Positions 1-11,984 of a stretch of 64,000 nt of DNA are shown piece by piece. The notes beneath the pieces were generated by a model. It made no database searches. It was not told where the DNA came from and saw only the letters and a list, made by a program, of their open reading frames with translations. How positions within the stretch are numbered: the stretch's first letter is position 1; every line of letters starts with the position of its first letter. The stretch is taken from positions 3,124,312-3,188,311 of the forward strand of contig LSYV01000005.1 of the NCBI GenBank assembly GCA_001584585.1, given 5' to 3'. Source of the DNA: Gonium pectorale (taxonomy: Eukaryota; Chlorophyta; Chlorophyceae; Chlamydomonadales; Volvocaceae). Position numbers and translations under genes: made by a program.

Positions 1-300
1 CCATGGAGGTGCGGGCACGAAGGAAGCAGTGGCGACCGGTTGCTCGTGATGCCGTATATTCACCCTTCCTTCCCGTGGTTGCTGCTGCAGCAGGGAGAGG
101 TGCGCGGCAACCACTGCGAGGACAGCGCGTTCTCCGGCTGCCGGGCGGCCCCTTCTCGGTCCAAGGAGGTGCGGGCAAGAAGGAAGCAGCGGCGACCGGT
201 TGCTCGTGATGCCGTATATTCACCCTTCCTTCCCGTGGTTGCTGCTGCAGCAGGGAGAGGTGCGCGGCAACCATTGCGAGGACAGCGCGTGCTCCGGCTG
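1..300. repeat. 160-bp tandem duplication (two copies)
   Basis: The block at about 1-140 recurs at about 161-300 with only a few substitutions, a period of 160 bp. Both copies contain the same run through ggtgcgggca, ccggttgctcgtgatgccg and gcagcagggagaggtgcg. The first copy may begin before the window. No credible coding frame spans it, so it is read as a non-coding tandem repeat. Confidence 0.85.
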
Positions 301-414
301 TGGCCAATGCCGCGGACGGTGCAGATGTGATGTCCGCAGCGGCAGCTTCGATTGTGCCAGTGACTTGAGGGGGGAGATGATTCTTTGTTCGGTCCCCGCT
401 GAGGTGTTCCCCGA

Positions 415-504
415 CATGACGTCGCGCTGGCTACTGAGCGGGAGCATGCGGCTTCAGATGAAGGCTGGCCGCACGCTCCCGCTCAGTAGCCAGCGCGACG
501 TCAT
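415..504. repeat. Long inverted repeat (hairpin) with ~37-bp arms
   Basis: The left arm at 415-452 begins catgacgtcgcgctggctac and is the reverse complement of 468-504. The outer 31 bases match perfectly, then there is one mismatch, then six more matches. About 15 nt form the loop. This could be a MITE-like foldback remnant or a hairpin-forming transcript. No flanking target-site duplication was established. Confidence 0.85.
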
Positions 505-846
505 GCTGTTGCAGTGCCGCCAGCAGTGTCGCACGTAAGGGACAGGAGAGGGTTTGAAGATCGTTCTTGGAGATCGAGGTTGCAATGCTGAGCTTCGCGC
601 CCACGAGCGCCTGTTGGCTGGCCCGGCCTCCAGCGGTTCCTGCGGAAGGCGGGCGTATTCAGGCGCCATATGTGTATCAGGTGCAATGGAACGGCTTACC
701 CGTGGGCTGCCACGGTCCGTCAAAAGTGATCTCGTAGGCATCGTCGGACGCCTTGTGGGGATTCACGGGCGCTGTATACAGCTGGGCGTTGATGTGTACG
801 ACGGTGGACTTGGGAGGCGTGTCGCACCCCTGAAATACTTGCGATG

Positions 847-990
847 CCAGTTTCATGGCATGAGGCAACTGCCCGGGCAAGGCCTGTCAATGCAAAGAAC
901 GGGCCTGCGGAAGGCGGGCCTAAAAGGCTGAAGACCCGTCATTGCAATGACAGGCCTTGCCCGGGCAGTTGCCTCATGCCATGAAACTGG
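847..990. repeat. Foldback element, 49-bp inverted repeat
   Basis: Bases 847-895 (beginning ccagtttcatggcatgaggc) are the reverse complement of 942-990 with a single mismatch in 49. They are separated by a 46-nt loop containing gggcctgcggaaggcgggcc. Arms this long and this well matched suggest a recent insertion or actively maintained foldback DNA. No transposase is visible nearby. Confidence 0.9.
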
Positions 991-1877
991 CCTCAACCCG
1001 CGAGACGCCCACCCAAGCGCGTCCGGCACCCCACCCTACGGCTAAGGGCAAGGGGTCAGCGGAGCCGCTGCCATCCATTTGATTACACATCGACGAGGTT
1101 GAGGATGCAGGTCCGGTGCCGGGGCTGGCGTGGCTCAAGTCCAGAGGCTCGGCGCCTGGCGCACATCATACACGGTAGTGCGCCATCGTGGTGTATAACG
1201 GTTGGCACAACTGTCGCTAGCAAGGCATTAACTTTTCCCGCTTCCGCACATTAGAGGTATTGCTTTATCTGTGCATGTGGAATGTGCGCAAAACCCAGGG
1301 AAGACCCCAATATTGCGAGGGGTTGCGAGGGTGGCGGGCAGGGCACAGATAAGAAAAGGCCCGAACCCTACTTTGGGATGATGACGGAGGGCCCCTTTGC
1401 CGGTGCTGGCCAGCTCTCCCATGTGACAAGACCAACCAATCAAATGCCATTTCATCAGGCAGTAATTCGCCGGTTGTCTTCATATAAAGTGGATGGTGCT
1501 TGCGTGCCTCCTGCCCGCGTCCATTGCCCTTGTGAGCGGACAACTTCAAGCCGTATTCGGTTAACGGTGGTTTGCCAGCCGCACGCTATGCCTTGACAGC
1601 CCATTGCGAAGCCAAAGCCCACCTTAACGGCCACTGGCACAATGCAGCTGCTAACAAAAATTTGCATTTCGCCTGTTCTTCGCGCCGCCTTCGTATAATG
1701 TAGGCTCCACCCGGGCACCTAGATCTACGATGGCCCACCTGCTGGCCTCAACTGACCTCTAACCTTCATGCCTGATTCCTCATTCCCAGAACAGAGAACC
1801 AGCTTTGTTACGCTCTTTAAGCAGCAAAACATGACAAAATTAGCAGCCACCTAGCGTGCCGTTTCTCACAGCAACCA
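991..1877. other. Intergenic, no gene seen
   Basis: I see no frame with family similarity or a coherent exon structure here. It lies just downstream of the 3' end of the minus-strand PIH1 gene, so part is probably that gene's 3' UTR. Confidence 0.5.
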
Positions 1878-3819
1878 TCAAAAGGGCTCGTCCCGGATGA
1901 TGCGCAGGGTCACGGACAGCGTCTTCTTGGCGGGGTCCCACTTGGCCTTGCCCCGCTCTCCGTCCACCTTGTGCGGTAGATGGATGGACAGCTTGCTGCA
2001 GGCGGTTCACGTCCAGGCGTAGCGTCGTTTGCGCAAATGGACGGTGAGGGATCGTGAGGGACAAAAATCGCGAGGGCAACCAGCGCCCAGTAGGGTATCA
2101 AACGTCAAAACACGAGATAGATTCCGTACCAAGAGCGGAAGATAAGCACAGCCCCATTGCAGCTGCAGCTTTTCATATGTGAACCGTTCATAATGAACTT
2201 GGAATCAGTCGACCTTTACAGCTCCTGCGGTTCACCGTTGCAAGCATTGCCCAGCTGACTTACTATTGGGGAGAGCTAAGCTTGAGATATGTGTCCTTGA
2301 CATCGAGATCCAGCTCTGTGAAGGAAAGTGCAAGGAGATTTGGGATAGTAAAGCATTATGGTTTACTGGCGCTTTGCCATTAGGCCCACCCATACGCAGC
2401 ACGCCCTTCTGAGCACGGCTTGGCCGCGAGGATCTTAGAAGCCAGGCAAGGTACGTGTCTTTGATTGAGGAACAGTCATCGACAGCTCGTTTCAACGCCG
2501 CTCGTCTTCCGCGAGGAGTGATGTGCTGTTGTCGGTCTCTTGGCCTTTTCCTCCATCCCCTCCTATCCGCCCTCTGCCAATCTGCGGAATGCATCGTGCC
2601 ATCAAACCCAGCCTCGCAACTGTCATTCGGCACCGTTCAGGGGCTCACCCGACGCTCCCTGGGCTTTTGGAAGCTCTATCCGCACCACCAGGTCCTCGCA
2701 GGAGGTGGATGATGGGTCCTTCATGCTCATGCCGAGGAAGTTGTCAGCCGTGTCCACCGCCTGCTTGTACAGGAACTCGTAGCTGAGCCGGGGGAGGGGG
2801 AGAGGAGGGAACATCGCATTGGCCATGTAGAGACATGCACGAGAGGGTGGAGTCCGGATCTAGCCGTGGCATACGATACAGCACGCCGCTGCCCTCTCAT
2901 CGAGGTCCGCCGCTGGTCCAGCCCTGCCAAACGCCCGAGCCAGACGCTTGGCATGTGACCGCTCCGGAGGCTGGAGCCTCCCACACCCGGTGTTCCGCTC
3001 CAATCGTTACGCACACCTCAACGCCCATCGCCGAGACCGGAATGTCGCAATTTTCTTACTCGGAGCCATCTCCCACCTGGGCGTCTCTCTCCCGTCATCG
3101 TATTCGTCCTCCACCACGTCCTGCAGCTCGTCTTCCCGCCAGATCTCCTTGGGGTCGTTTCGGGCTGCGCTGGGGAAAGTGACGGGAAGAGCACGTGGGT
3201 GGAAGACCACGTAGAAGGTGAAAGAAGATGGAAAGGCCGCATGAGCACGCGGCGGGGCTCGGGCAAGTTCGGCCCCGAGCCCGTCAGGCATCCTTTAATG
3301 ACGGCCCTCGTCCAAACCCGCACATGGCGTCCTCAACCCTGTCAAATCGTCGCAGCAGCGCTCCCAACATCCGTCGGTCCTGTGCCACAGGATTCTGATG
3401 GGCCACCAAACATGAAACAGGGCAGCGCCTGCACAAACGCCTTGTCGGCCTCCGGCCTCACCTTTGGGTGCCGGCACCTTGACATTCAGCAGCTCCTTGG
3501 GCCCGATGGAGCCGGGGGTTGGCCGGGATACAGTCCCAGGCGCAGGGGGACCGTCCTGAAGGGCCAAACAGGAGCAAGATCAAACAGTCAGGCACCGCAG
3601 TGTGCATTCCGTTCGTAGCCAACAGCCATAGAAAGGTGGCGGCGTCCCCGGAATGGCATTGCCGCCAGTGCACCAGTGGCACCATCCGGCTACCCGCTGG
3701 CATCTCGCCTTCTCCTCCTACCAACGGGTGGCTCTTCGGGCCCAGCTCACCGCCTCATCTGGATCCTTAATCAGAGTCGCAAGAGCCCGAAATTCCTCTG
3801 CGAAGTGGCTAATGTCCAT
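1878..3819 (-). CDS. DNAAF6: PIH1-family dynein-arm assembly factor (DNAAF6/PIH1D3/TWI1-like)
   Basis: Six exons (3819-3751, 3555-3462, 3164-3077, 2782-2649, 2315-2264, 1995-1878) join in phase to give 184 aa. The order of signatures follows the PIH1D3/Twister family: N-terminal helix, PGSIGPKE, NDPKEIW followed by an acidic EYDD stretch, YEFLYKQ, FLGMSMKDPSS, CEDLVVRIELP, then the C-terminal CS-like strand region LDLDVKD and KLSIHLPHKVD. The length is close to the short PIH members, not the large Kintoun. Family members act in the cytoplasm with HSP90 to pre-assemble axonemal dynein arms. The start at 3819 opens the only N-terminal frame that splices in phase. It is divergent from IFT88. MOT48 or another PIH paralogue is the alternative, but the GPGxIGP-like element and small size favour DNAAF6. 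Confidence 0.88.
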
Positions 3820-4524
3820 TTGCGTGTCTCTTTCTATGGTGGTCGGGGTCCCCCGGCACGCGGGTTACACCTCGTGCTTCGGCGCGTGCACTTCGCCCGT
3901 CCTCTCTCCACCGCTTCTCCGCACGTATTAGCCCTCAAAGGCGGGATAGAGTGGAGGCAAGGTGCTCCGAGGCAAGCAGTTCCCAAGTAGCTGGAAGGCG
4001 TGCGATGAACCGGCGGGACGCTTCGACCCAAAGCGCGTGTCTAAAGGCTCCCGTGCAGCTATCCAATATTAGTTGCACGGATGGGTCAAGGCCGTGAATG
4101 CTGAACTCTGAGCTGTGCAATGGGTTGTGGCTTGTGCAGGGCCCTAAAGAGGATTATCTTGGGAATGAGAACTACAGATTACACTATAGCTGGTTTGCCT
4201 GTGCCTGAGTACCTTGCCGCGCAATTCACGTACGAACGTCCGGGTCCGGGTAGAAAGGGAGCCAGCACAATGCTCCTTATAAAGAGTTACACACACACAC
4301 TTGGGATCACATACTCTTAGGCGCAGGGCAGCGAGACTAAAGACCTGCGTAACAAAGCGAAGACCCTGCTTAGACCGCCCCTTCCTCGAAGTCGCCTGCT
4401 ATAAGTAAAATAGACTTATTTTAGCCTTAGTGGCCCATTATGAGTTACGGGGGCGCGGAGGTGCGCAGAAGCTCGCAACCTTCAGGCTTCACAGCGCATT
4501 CTCAGCAAGGAATGGGATGCTTGG
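3820..4524. promoter_or_regulatory. Shared divergent upstream region of DNAAF6 and IFT88
   Basis: 705 bp separate the two start codons, which point away from each other. The stretch holds AT-richer patches, including ttataaag near 4277 and an imperfect palindrome around 4402-4425 (taaaatagacttatttta). No transcription start can be assigned by eye. Co-expression of ciliary genes makes a bidirectional promoter plausible. Confidence 0.55.
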
Positions 4525-7500
4525 ATGCAGGATGATGATCTGTATGGAGGCTACGACGAGCAATCGAACCCGCTAGCGGTGAGGGCTATCGCTTTGCTCC
4601 ATGTGTCTTGCCGCGCGCATGTTGCCCACGCGCTTGGACCCACCACGTCGCAGGGGACAGCTGGTGCAGCCTTCAAAGCCCTTGGGGCAGATGCCCCGCC
4701 TCCGGGGACCGGTGAGTGCTGAGCACGGTAGGGGCAGGGGTGGGGTTCGTGAGCAGGGCGAAAGGAGCAGGGCACTTGGCCCTGGCCCTTCCTTGATCAT
4801 TCTTACAACCCTAAACCTGTACCCGGACCACATCTCCCCACAGCCGCCATGGGGCCACCGGGCACGGCCATGAAGAGCTTCGTGCCTGGGACAGCCATGC
4901 GCGGCGGGACGGCCATGCAGGGACAGCAGGACGCCGCGCGGCCCATGACGTCCAACCGGGGGGCAGGCTTCACGTCTGCGCCCAACAAAAAATTTGACCC
5001 GCTCAATCGATCCATGGGCACCACGCTGGGCTCATCGAACGCGGGGTCGCTGCTGGCCACCCGGAAGGGCGAGACCTCCCCAGAGGATCAGGCTCGCAGC
5101 CTTGAAAAGACGGTGCACGACCTCTTGGAGAAGAGTGCAGCGGATGCCGTCAAGGGGGACATCAACTCAGGTAAGGCGCCCGGCGACAGCGGTGGGTCAG
5201 ATGAAGGTTCGGCCATATGAGTTTGGCTAGCGGGTCCACCCGCCGGAGTGCCGCGAACGGGAAGAGTCATGGCCTCCGCGCCATTGCAATTGCGACCCAC
5301 AGCGGGCAAGGGCATGCACTTGGTGATATCAGCCCCTCGTGCGTAGTGGTATTCTGGGCCCCGAAGCGGTCGCGGCCGCGCCGGGGAGCGCCCTGAGGGG
5401 CCCCTTATGCCACGGGGCGAACCCAGACACGGCAGGGTGCAGCAGCGCTCCTGCGCCTACCTGACTCGGAAGGCCGCGGTCTACATCCGTCTCCTGCGAT
5501 CCAACGCTGGACTCCTCGCGCGCTGACGGGCTAGGACCCTCCCGCTCCTTCTGTCCCGTCTGGCAGCGCTGGAGAATGCAATGGAGGCGAAGAAGGCAGA
5601 GCGCAAGCTCTGCCGCTTCCGGGAACAGCACAACCTCTCGGAGCAGGTAGCTGCTGGTATGGGAAGCGAGGCTGGGGGCGTTGTGGCCTGCCGCTGGCAG
5701 GCTTTGGTGCCTGTTAGCCTTCAGCGGTGTGTACGGGTAGTCACAGACCGTGAGGACGAGGATTACGCAGTGGGCAGGGATGGAAGGGTTGTGATTGTGC
5801 CGTGGAACCCAGTGTTGGGTCTTGGGTCTGGTCGTCCTCTTGGAAAACGGCACTAATGCGCATAGGCTTTCTGCTGCATAATGCTACATCGCACATGCGG
5901 TCGTATGTGAAGTTCAAGGCAGGCCGATCCCTAGTGCTGTGTTTACGGGGTGCGGGGCCAATCTGCAGCATGCGCACACAGCAATAAACACGACCCCACG
6001 ACACAGCACTGTGGAGCATGCCCATTGGTGCGCCATTGGCGCGGCTCAGGCGTTGCCGCTTGCTCCTTTCCGCTACGAGTCCTCGCCACTCCCACGCGCC
6101 CCCGCCCCCTTGCGCCCCAGATCAACGTCGAGCTCACGTATGCGGTGGACTTCAACCTGGCGCACATGTACCACATGAATAAAAACTTCAACGAGGCCAT
6201 CAACCTCTACACAGGTGCGCGTGCGGGCTAGCTGCACAAGGGGGCCAGGACGCGCTCACCCTCGCCATCATGCCGTCGCCCTGGGCCGGATGCCGCTTCC
6301 GCCATCCCCGCCGGTAGTGCACCCGAGAACTTCAAACCCCAAAGCCGCATCGCCCAACCGCCCACCAACCTGCTGCAACCCCGCAGCCATCGTCCGCAAC
6401 AAGAACTACCCGCAATCCGGCTGGCTGCGCGTCAACATGGGCAACATCTACTTCGAGCAGAAGAAGTACACCAGCTCCATCAAGATGTACCGCATGGCGC
6501 TCGACCAGATCGCGGCCACGGCCAAGGAGGTGGGCGCAGTGCAGAGACTGAATCTCACCCACGGGAAAGGGACGGGAACGCCACGCGAAGTACGCAGACA
6601 GGGTCATGTGGTAGGGCCTCAGGCGACTCCCTGCTGCTAAGCCAGCCACGGCCACGGAAGGAAGGAGGGCTTGCAGCTATGCATGGAGCTTGGGTGAGCT
6701 GCCTGGAGGGAAGATGCCTCTAAAATCTAAATGGCTCTGTTCCGCACCCGCCGTATGGGGTTGCAGGTCCGGTTCAAGATCATGCGCAACATCGGCCTGT
6801 CGTTCGTGCGCATGGGCCAGTACCCGGACGCGCTGCAGACCTTCGCCACTGTCATGGACAACGTGCCCGACCACCAGGTGGGCGGCTTTGAGGAGTGGGA
6901 TCAGAGGTCTGCGGAGTCTCGCTGTGCATGATAAGGGGCATGCACGGACCACGTCTCAGTTCATGCTGGGGGTGGGGTAACAAAGGACCATGTTGAGGCC
7001 CGGGTAAATGCAGGAGAGGGGCGGGGGTGCGAGGGTAAACCTGGTGGTGGGGGTTAGTACAAGACAGAGACAGGCAGAGACAGGATTGACAGGACTCAAA
7101 TGAAGCATTCGACGGAGGCGGCATTGACAACAAGCCAGGTCAACACGCGCGCAGTCGTGATGCACAGGGTCGGGACACCCGCGGATGTCAAACACGGTGG
7201 CCGGAGTTGCCCCAGCCACGTGAAGTGTGGCTGTGGCGCCAACACTAACCACCTGCCAACAGCTCTAAAACCCCCAGTGGCTTTCTGCCCCCTCCCTCCC
7301 CATCTCTCTCCAGACGGGCTACAACCTGGTGATGTGCAACTACGCGCTGAGCGACCGAGAGGGCATGAAGACCGCCTTCCAGAAGCTGCTCAAGGTTAGC
7401 GTGTAGCCCGGGGGTGGTAGGTGCCTGGGGAGGGGTAGCAAACAGTCCCGCAACCAGAGGGGCCGAGTGGTGCTCGCATTGGAAGCTGCGCCGTGACTAG

Positions 7501-10500
7501 GCTTGTTGGGAGTGCCCCCTCTCGGCACTATATACCGGCAGACGGTGGAAACGTTTCGCCACTCAGCTTCAACGGATCGTGATGGCATGCACCTCCGGCT
7601 TCACTCCTGACAACGCCTTCTAATCCTACGATCCCCGTATCTCCCGTCCTTAGGTGTCCCCTCCCAATGAGATGGACGATGATGACGACGCGCTCAACGA
7701 CGACGACGATGACATGCAGGTAGGGGTTCCCGGGGGCTCAGAAATGAAAGGCTCAGAGAGGCTGGATGGGGCATAAGCCGCAGCATGAGTCCTCGTCACA
7801 ACCTTGGCGGTAGCGGGCGGTAGGGCCGCTACCGCCGTACATGTGCACTCCGTCCCTCGCTGATTCGTTGTTCCGAAAATGCCACACAGTACTCAACTGG
7901 GACCGCCATGTCCACCTGTGACTGCAGGCGGTGGTAGTCGACGACGGATTAAAGGAGGAGCTGCGGAAGCGGAACTCCACCATCACACGGTGAGAGAGAA
8001 TGCGAGCTGCGGGCATGTGATGGAGCTGGCGCACCGGGACTGAGGAAGGGGCGTTTCATCCGTCAACAGGTTTTCTAGTCCTGCACTATGCCTGTATGGC
8101 ACGCTGCAGGACTCGACGGGTGGGGTTGGAGAAATGGGTAGCCTTGATCGGATGACCGTTCACCTGCCCCAGCCCCTTCCCGCTTAACCATGCCTCGTTA
8201 CCTATGGGCTGCCCGGTCTGAACCCAAGCACACTGCCCCTGGCCGACTGCCCCCTAAACCGGTCCCTTCGACGGTGACTGTTGCATATCCCGCGTTTGCG
8301 ACCTTGATTTTCCGCCCTTGCTTGCCGGCCCCCAGGCTGATCGTCAAGGCCGCCCAGCTGATCAGCGAGAAGGTGGACCGGGCGAACGGCTTCGAGGGCG
8401 GGTTCCAGTGGTGCTGCGAGCAGCTGCGGGAGGCCGGCTACATCAAGCTTGCAAACGAGGTAAGTGCAAGCAGAAGCTACAGGGGGAGCGCTGTCGGCAG
8501 TCAACCGCGAACGCACAGAAACCCGTAGGGCAGGCACATGGAGCAGGGCCAGGGTAATATGGCCCTGTGGTCTGCGTACGTTCTTGCCGATATGTGCCTT
8601 TCTGTTCACGCCCTCGCCCTCAGTGCTCACCCTCTTTGTGTGTGAGTCCGGGCGAATACCATCGTGGCTCCTGCGCAGGTTGAGCTGGCCAAGGCGACGC
8701 GCTTCATGGGGCAGAAGCAGTTTGACAAGGCGGTCGGCGTGTTCAAGGTAGGAGGGGAGAACGTGGCGTGGACCCTCCTAAAGGGGCACGGGGGACAATA
8801 TGAGCTGGCGGTATCCCTAGTGTTCGAGTAGTTGAGGTGTGTAATGCTGGGATGGGGGGCAACTAGTTGCAGCACGGCCCGGTACGGGGCAAAGAGGGAG
8901 GGCTGGGTGCGCAGGCAGCTGCGCAGCGCTGCGCGTTGCGGCAGAACAAGCCCGCTATGTTCGTAAGACCGCTGCCGGAAACAATTGCCCGTGTTGACCC
9001 CTCTCCCCCGGTTCGGCCCGCTCGCAGGAGTTTGAGAAGAAGGAGCCCCGCGTCAAGGCGCGCGCCGCCACCAACCTGGCATTCCTGTACTTCCTTGAAG
9101 GGGAGACTGATCAGGCGGACAAGTACTCGGAGATGGCGCTCAAGAGCGACCGGTGGGAGCTCGTGCCTTTCTCAATTTATGGTCGGGGATGACGGATGCG
9201 CGACAGCCGCGATGTGTGGCTTGGGCCCTTTGCCCGCTTCGCACTCGCCGGCGCTCGTTCGCACCCCTGGCCGTCCCTTTCCGCGCAGACGGCTGCGGCA
9301 AGCACTCCAGCCGCCTTGCCTGCCTGCCCGTGGCCTGCGCTAGTCCCAACCCCTGCGCGTGGCAGTGATTCATACCAGTACGCCCGCATTCATGACTGTT
9401 TCCCCGACTCATTCGCCCTTCCCACAGCTACAACGCACGCGCCTACGTGAACAAGGGCTGTGTGCTGGTGGACCGGGGCGACCTTGAGAGCGCGCGCAAC
9501 TTGTTCAACGAGGCCGCCGGCATCGACCCCTACTGCGTGGAGGCCATCTACAACCTGGGCCTCGTCAGCCAGCGGCTCAACGAGCTGCCCTACGCGCTGG
9601 CGGCGTTCAAGAAGCTGCACAACATGGTGCCCGACAACGTGGAGGTGCGCCGGGGACAACGCAGGGGGAAGTGAAGGAGCGGATTGGAGAGGACGGGGAA
9701 GCGGACGCCGTGCGTCGGCCTCGCCGACGCAGCGGGGAGGCCGTCCCGGCGGGCGTTGCTGGCAGGGCGGCCGACCAAACCTGGAGAGCGCAACGAAGTA
9801 CCAACCTCCGACGCCGAGACCGCCAACAATCTCCCCCCGTTCGTTGCCCGTACGCACACATGTAGGTGATCCACCAGATCGCGACCACGTACGACATGAT
9901 GGGCGACTTCAAAAACGCGGTCAAGTGGTTCGAGATGCTGACTTCGATGGTGCCCAACGACCCAGGCGTGCTGGCGCGGCTGGGTGCCATCCACGCGCGG
10001 TTTGACGACGAGGCCAAGGCGCTGCACTACTACCAGGTGCGGCATCGAGGTGCAAACTCGATGGCCTCGTGTGTGGCCGAGCATGCCAGCGTGCTATAGT
10101 CCTCGCTGCACCTGCCATCCCCCACACCGCGCTCATTTGGATCCGCGCGTGCGCCCGTCACGCCGCTTGCTCACATGACCCTGCGAGTGCTCCAGTCCCG
10201 TGCAAATGTCCGCCTCCTTCCCTTCACCCCCCTTTCAGGAGTCCCACCGCGTGTACCCGGTCAACATGGACGTCATCTCCTGGCTGGGCGCGTACCACGT
10301 CAAGAGCGAGACGTACGAGAAGGCCATGCCCTTTTTCGACCTGGCGTCCAAGATCCAGCCGCAGGTGCGGGATCGTCCCTTTCCCGCCTCATGTGACGAC
10401 GGAGCTCGCATGCTCGGCATGCATCTAACAGTCTATTCCGTGCGTGCGATCTCATGTGCCTGGCCCGGTCATGCTGGCGGGGTGACTTCCCGCCTTGCGT

Positions 10501-11560
10501 GAGCTACGCATGCCTCCTGCGTCGCCTGTCCCATCTTTTGTACGGTAACCCCAAGCTCTGCCTCCTTGCGGCCACTGCCACGGCTTGCGCAGGAGGTCAA
10601 GTGGGCGCTGATGGTGGCCTCGTGCTACCGGCGCACCAACAACCTGCCGGGCGCGCTGGCCAAGTACAAGCAGATCCACTCGGCGCATCCCGACAACGTG
10701 GAGTGCCTCCGCTACCTGGTGCACCTGTGCAGCGAGCTGGGCCGGCGCGCCGAGGCCGGGGAGTACATGACCAAGCTCAAGAAGGCGGAGAAGGTGAGCG
10801 GCCGAGGGGCAGGGCAGACGGAGGGGAGACGGAGTGGGAGTGCAGGGGAGGACGCGATCAAGCTCAAAGAGGCGGTGGAGGTGGGGCATCTGGGCGTTAC
10901 ATACGGGCCAGGCCGGGGGCGGGTCATTGCGCTGACCTCCCTGGCAAGGGGAGGAGCGGGCGCATCCGCATTTGCGGATGGCAAGGACGAGCGCCTTGCC
11001 AGCGCCTTTTGAAACTCGGCGGTCGTGAGTGGCAGTCGGCTGCAACTGTGGACCGTTTGCCAGACGCGGCCAGCCTGGCTGACCGTGACCCCTTCCTCCC
11101 TGTCGACGTGCCCTCCCCAGGCTGCGGTGCCGGAGGCCACCGCCACCGCTGCCGCCATGCAGCAGCAGCCCGCCAACGGCGGGGGCATGGGCGGCATGGG
11201 CATGGGCATGGGCGGCATGCCCGTGGACGACGAGCTGGGCAGCTCGGCCGTGGCGGCGCAGGTGCGGATGGACAGGTCGAAGCGGCGACATGACCCGTGC
11301 CTGGCGCCTTATCGGCGCCGTAAACTCGCATCGCACACCTCCATTACGGCGCGTCCCGCCCTGTTATGTACATATAGTCGGTGACAGTAGTCGGTAACAG
11401 TGGCTCACTTTCTCAACACTTTCCTGCCTGTCCCGTGTTCCGGATTTATTCCCCTCTCCAGAACCGCGGCAAGAAGATGCTGGTTAAGGAGCATCTGGGC
11501 GGGAAGGACAACGACGACTGGGGAAACGAGCAGCTGGGGGACGACCTGCTACCCATGTGA
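4525..11560 (+). CDS. IFT88: Intraflagellar transport protein IFT88 (TPR, IFT-B core)
   Basis: Nineteen exons join in phase to 782 aa: 4525-4578, 4654-4711, 4844-5170, 5567-5646, 6121-6214, 6387-6529, 6767-6877, 7314-7394, 7654-7719, 7928-7989, 8336-8459, 8679-8747, 9028-9152, 9428-9644, 9866-10036, 10239-10364, 10593-10793, 11121-11261 and 11462-11560. The N terminus DDDLYGGYDE, a low-complexity segment to about residue 145, TPR helices from about 175 to 700 (for example NLAHMYHMNKNFNEAINLY and YNLGLVSQRLNELPYAL), an acidic Asp-rich insert at about 317-338 and a Gly/Met-rich tail are all as in algal IFT88/Tg737/polaris. IFT88 is a core IFT-B1 subunit needed for anterograde transport and flagellar assembly. 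All introns are GT-AG with no break, so the gene appears intact. Confidence 0.97.
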
Positions 11561-11979
11561 ACAAACGACAGGCGCACGCCGACGACAGGGCCCTGGCCGG
11601 CACCGCTGGCGGGGACAGTTTTGGGGACGACAGCGACCACCTGGCTTCGCTTGGGCTGGGCTTGGATCTGCCGCCCAAGCCGCCGCGACCTCCAAACGCA
11701 GGCTCGCAGGGACGCCGGCCGCAGGTCGCAGGCGGTGTGGTTACAGGCGGGGGTGCGGACGACGCCCCTGGCTCGCCGTTTGGCCAGGTGCTGAGCTTTG
11801 GTTCCTCCAGCAGCGTACTTCCGGAGCTGGCGTGAGGGGAAGGAGGGGAGAGGGTGCAAAGCGAAAAACAGGGCCCCGCTGACTGGCGGGGGCAAGCTGC
11901 AAACGCCGCCCGTGTGAATGTAGGGGTATATAACGCCGCGACGCAGGACGCAACGTACCCATCTAATTGGGAGCTTGGT

Positions 11980-11984
11980 TGTAA
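11980..11984 (+). terminator. TGTAA 3'-end signal candidate for IFT88
   Basis: TGTAA is the usual polyadenylation signal of Chlamydomonas-type algae. It occurs 420 nt after the IFT88 stop codon. This is the first clear copy after the stop that I noticed, and no cleavage site can be confirmed. Confidence 0.4.

Noticed and set aside
677..880. Minus-strand frame containing DAYEITFDGPW, echoed by AYEITF near 16530
   Set aside because: Its start lies in the 49-bp inverted repeat, and the 16530 echo is out of frame with the ubiquitin-like gene. The similarity is a short nucleotide coincidence.
2001..2110. Suspected frameshift in the last part of DNAAF6 (reading TLRLDVNRLQ into the final exon)
   Set aside because: A proper exon at 2315-2264 supplies the expected sequence and joins in phase, so the gene is intact and the apparent match was intronic.
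10452..11336. Long minus-strand open frame of ~294 codons across IFT88 exons
   Set aside because: It is antisense to well-supported IFT88 exons and His/Ala/Arg-rich, typical of a shadow frame in GC-rich coding DNA.
11557..11835. Open frame of ~92 codons overlapping the IFT88 stop, with protein-like composition
   Set aside because: It lacks an ATG at its start, overlaps the IFT88 stop in another frame and sits where the 3' UTR is expected.
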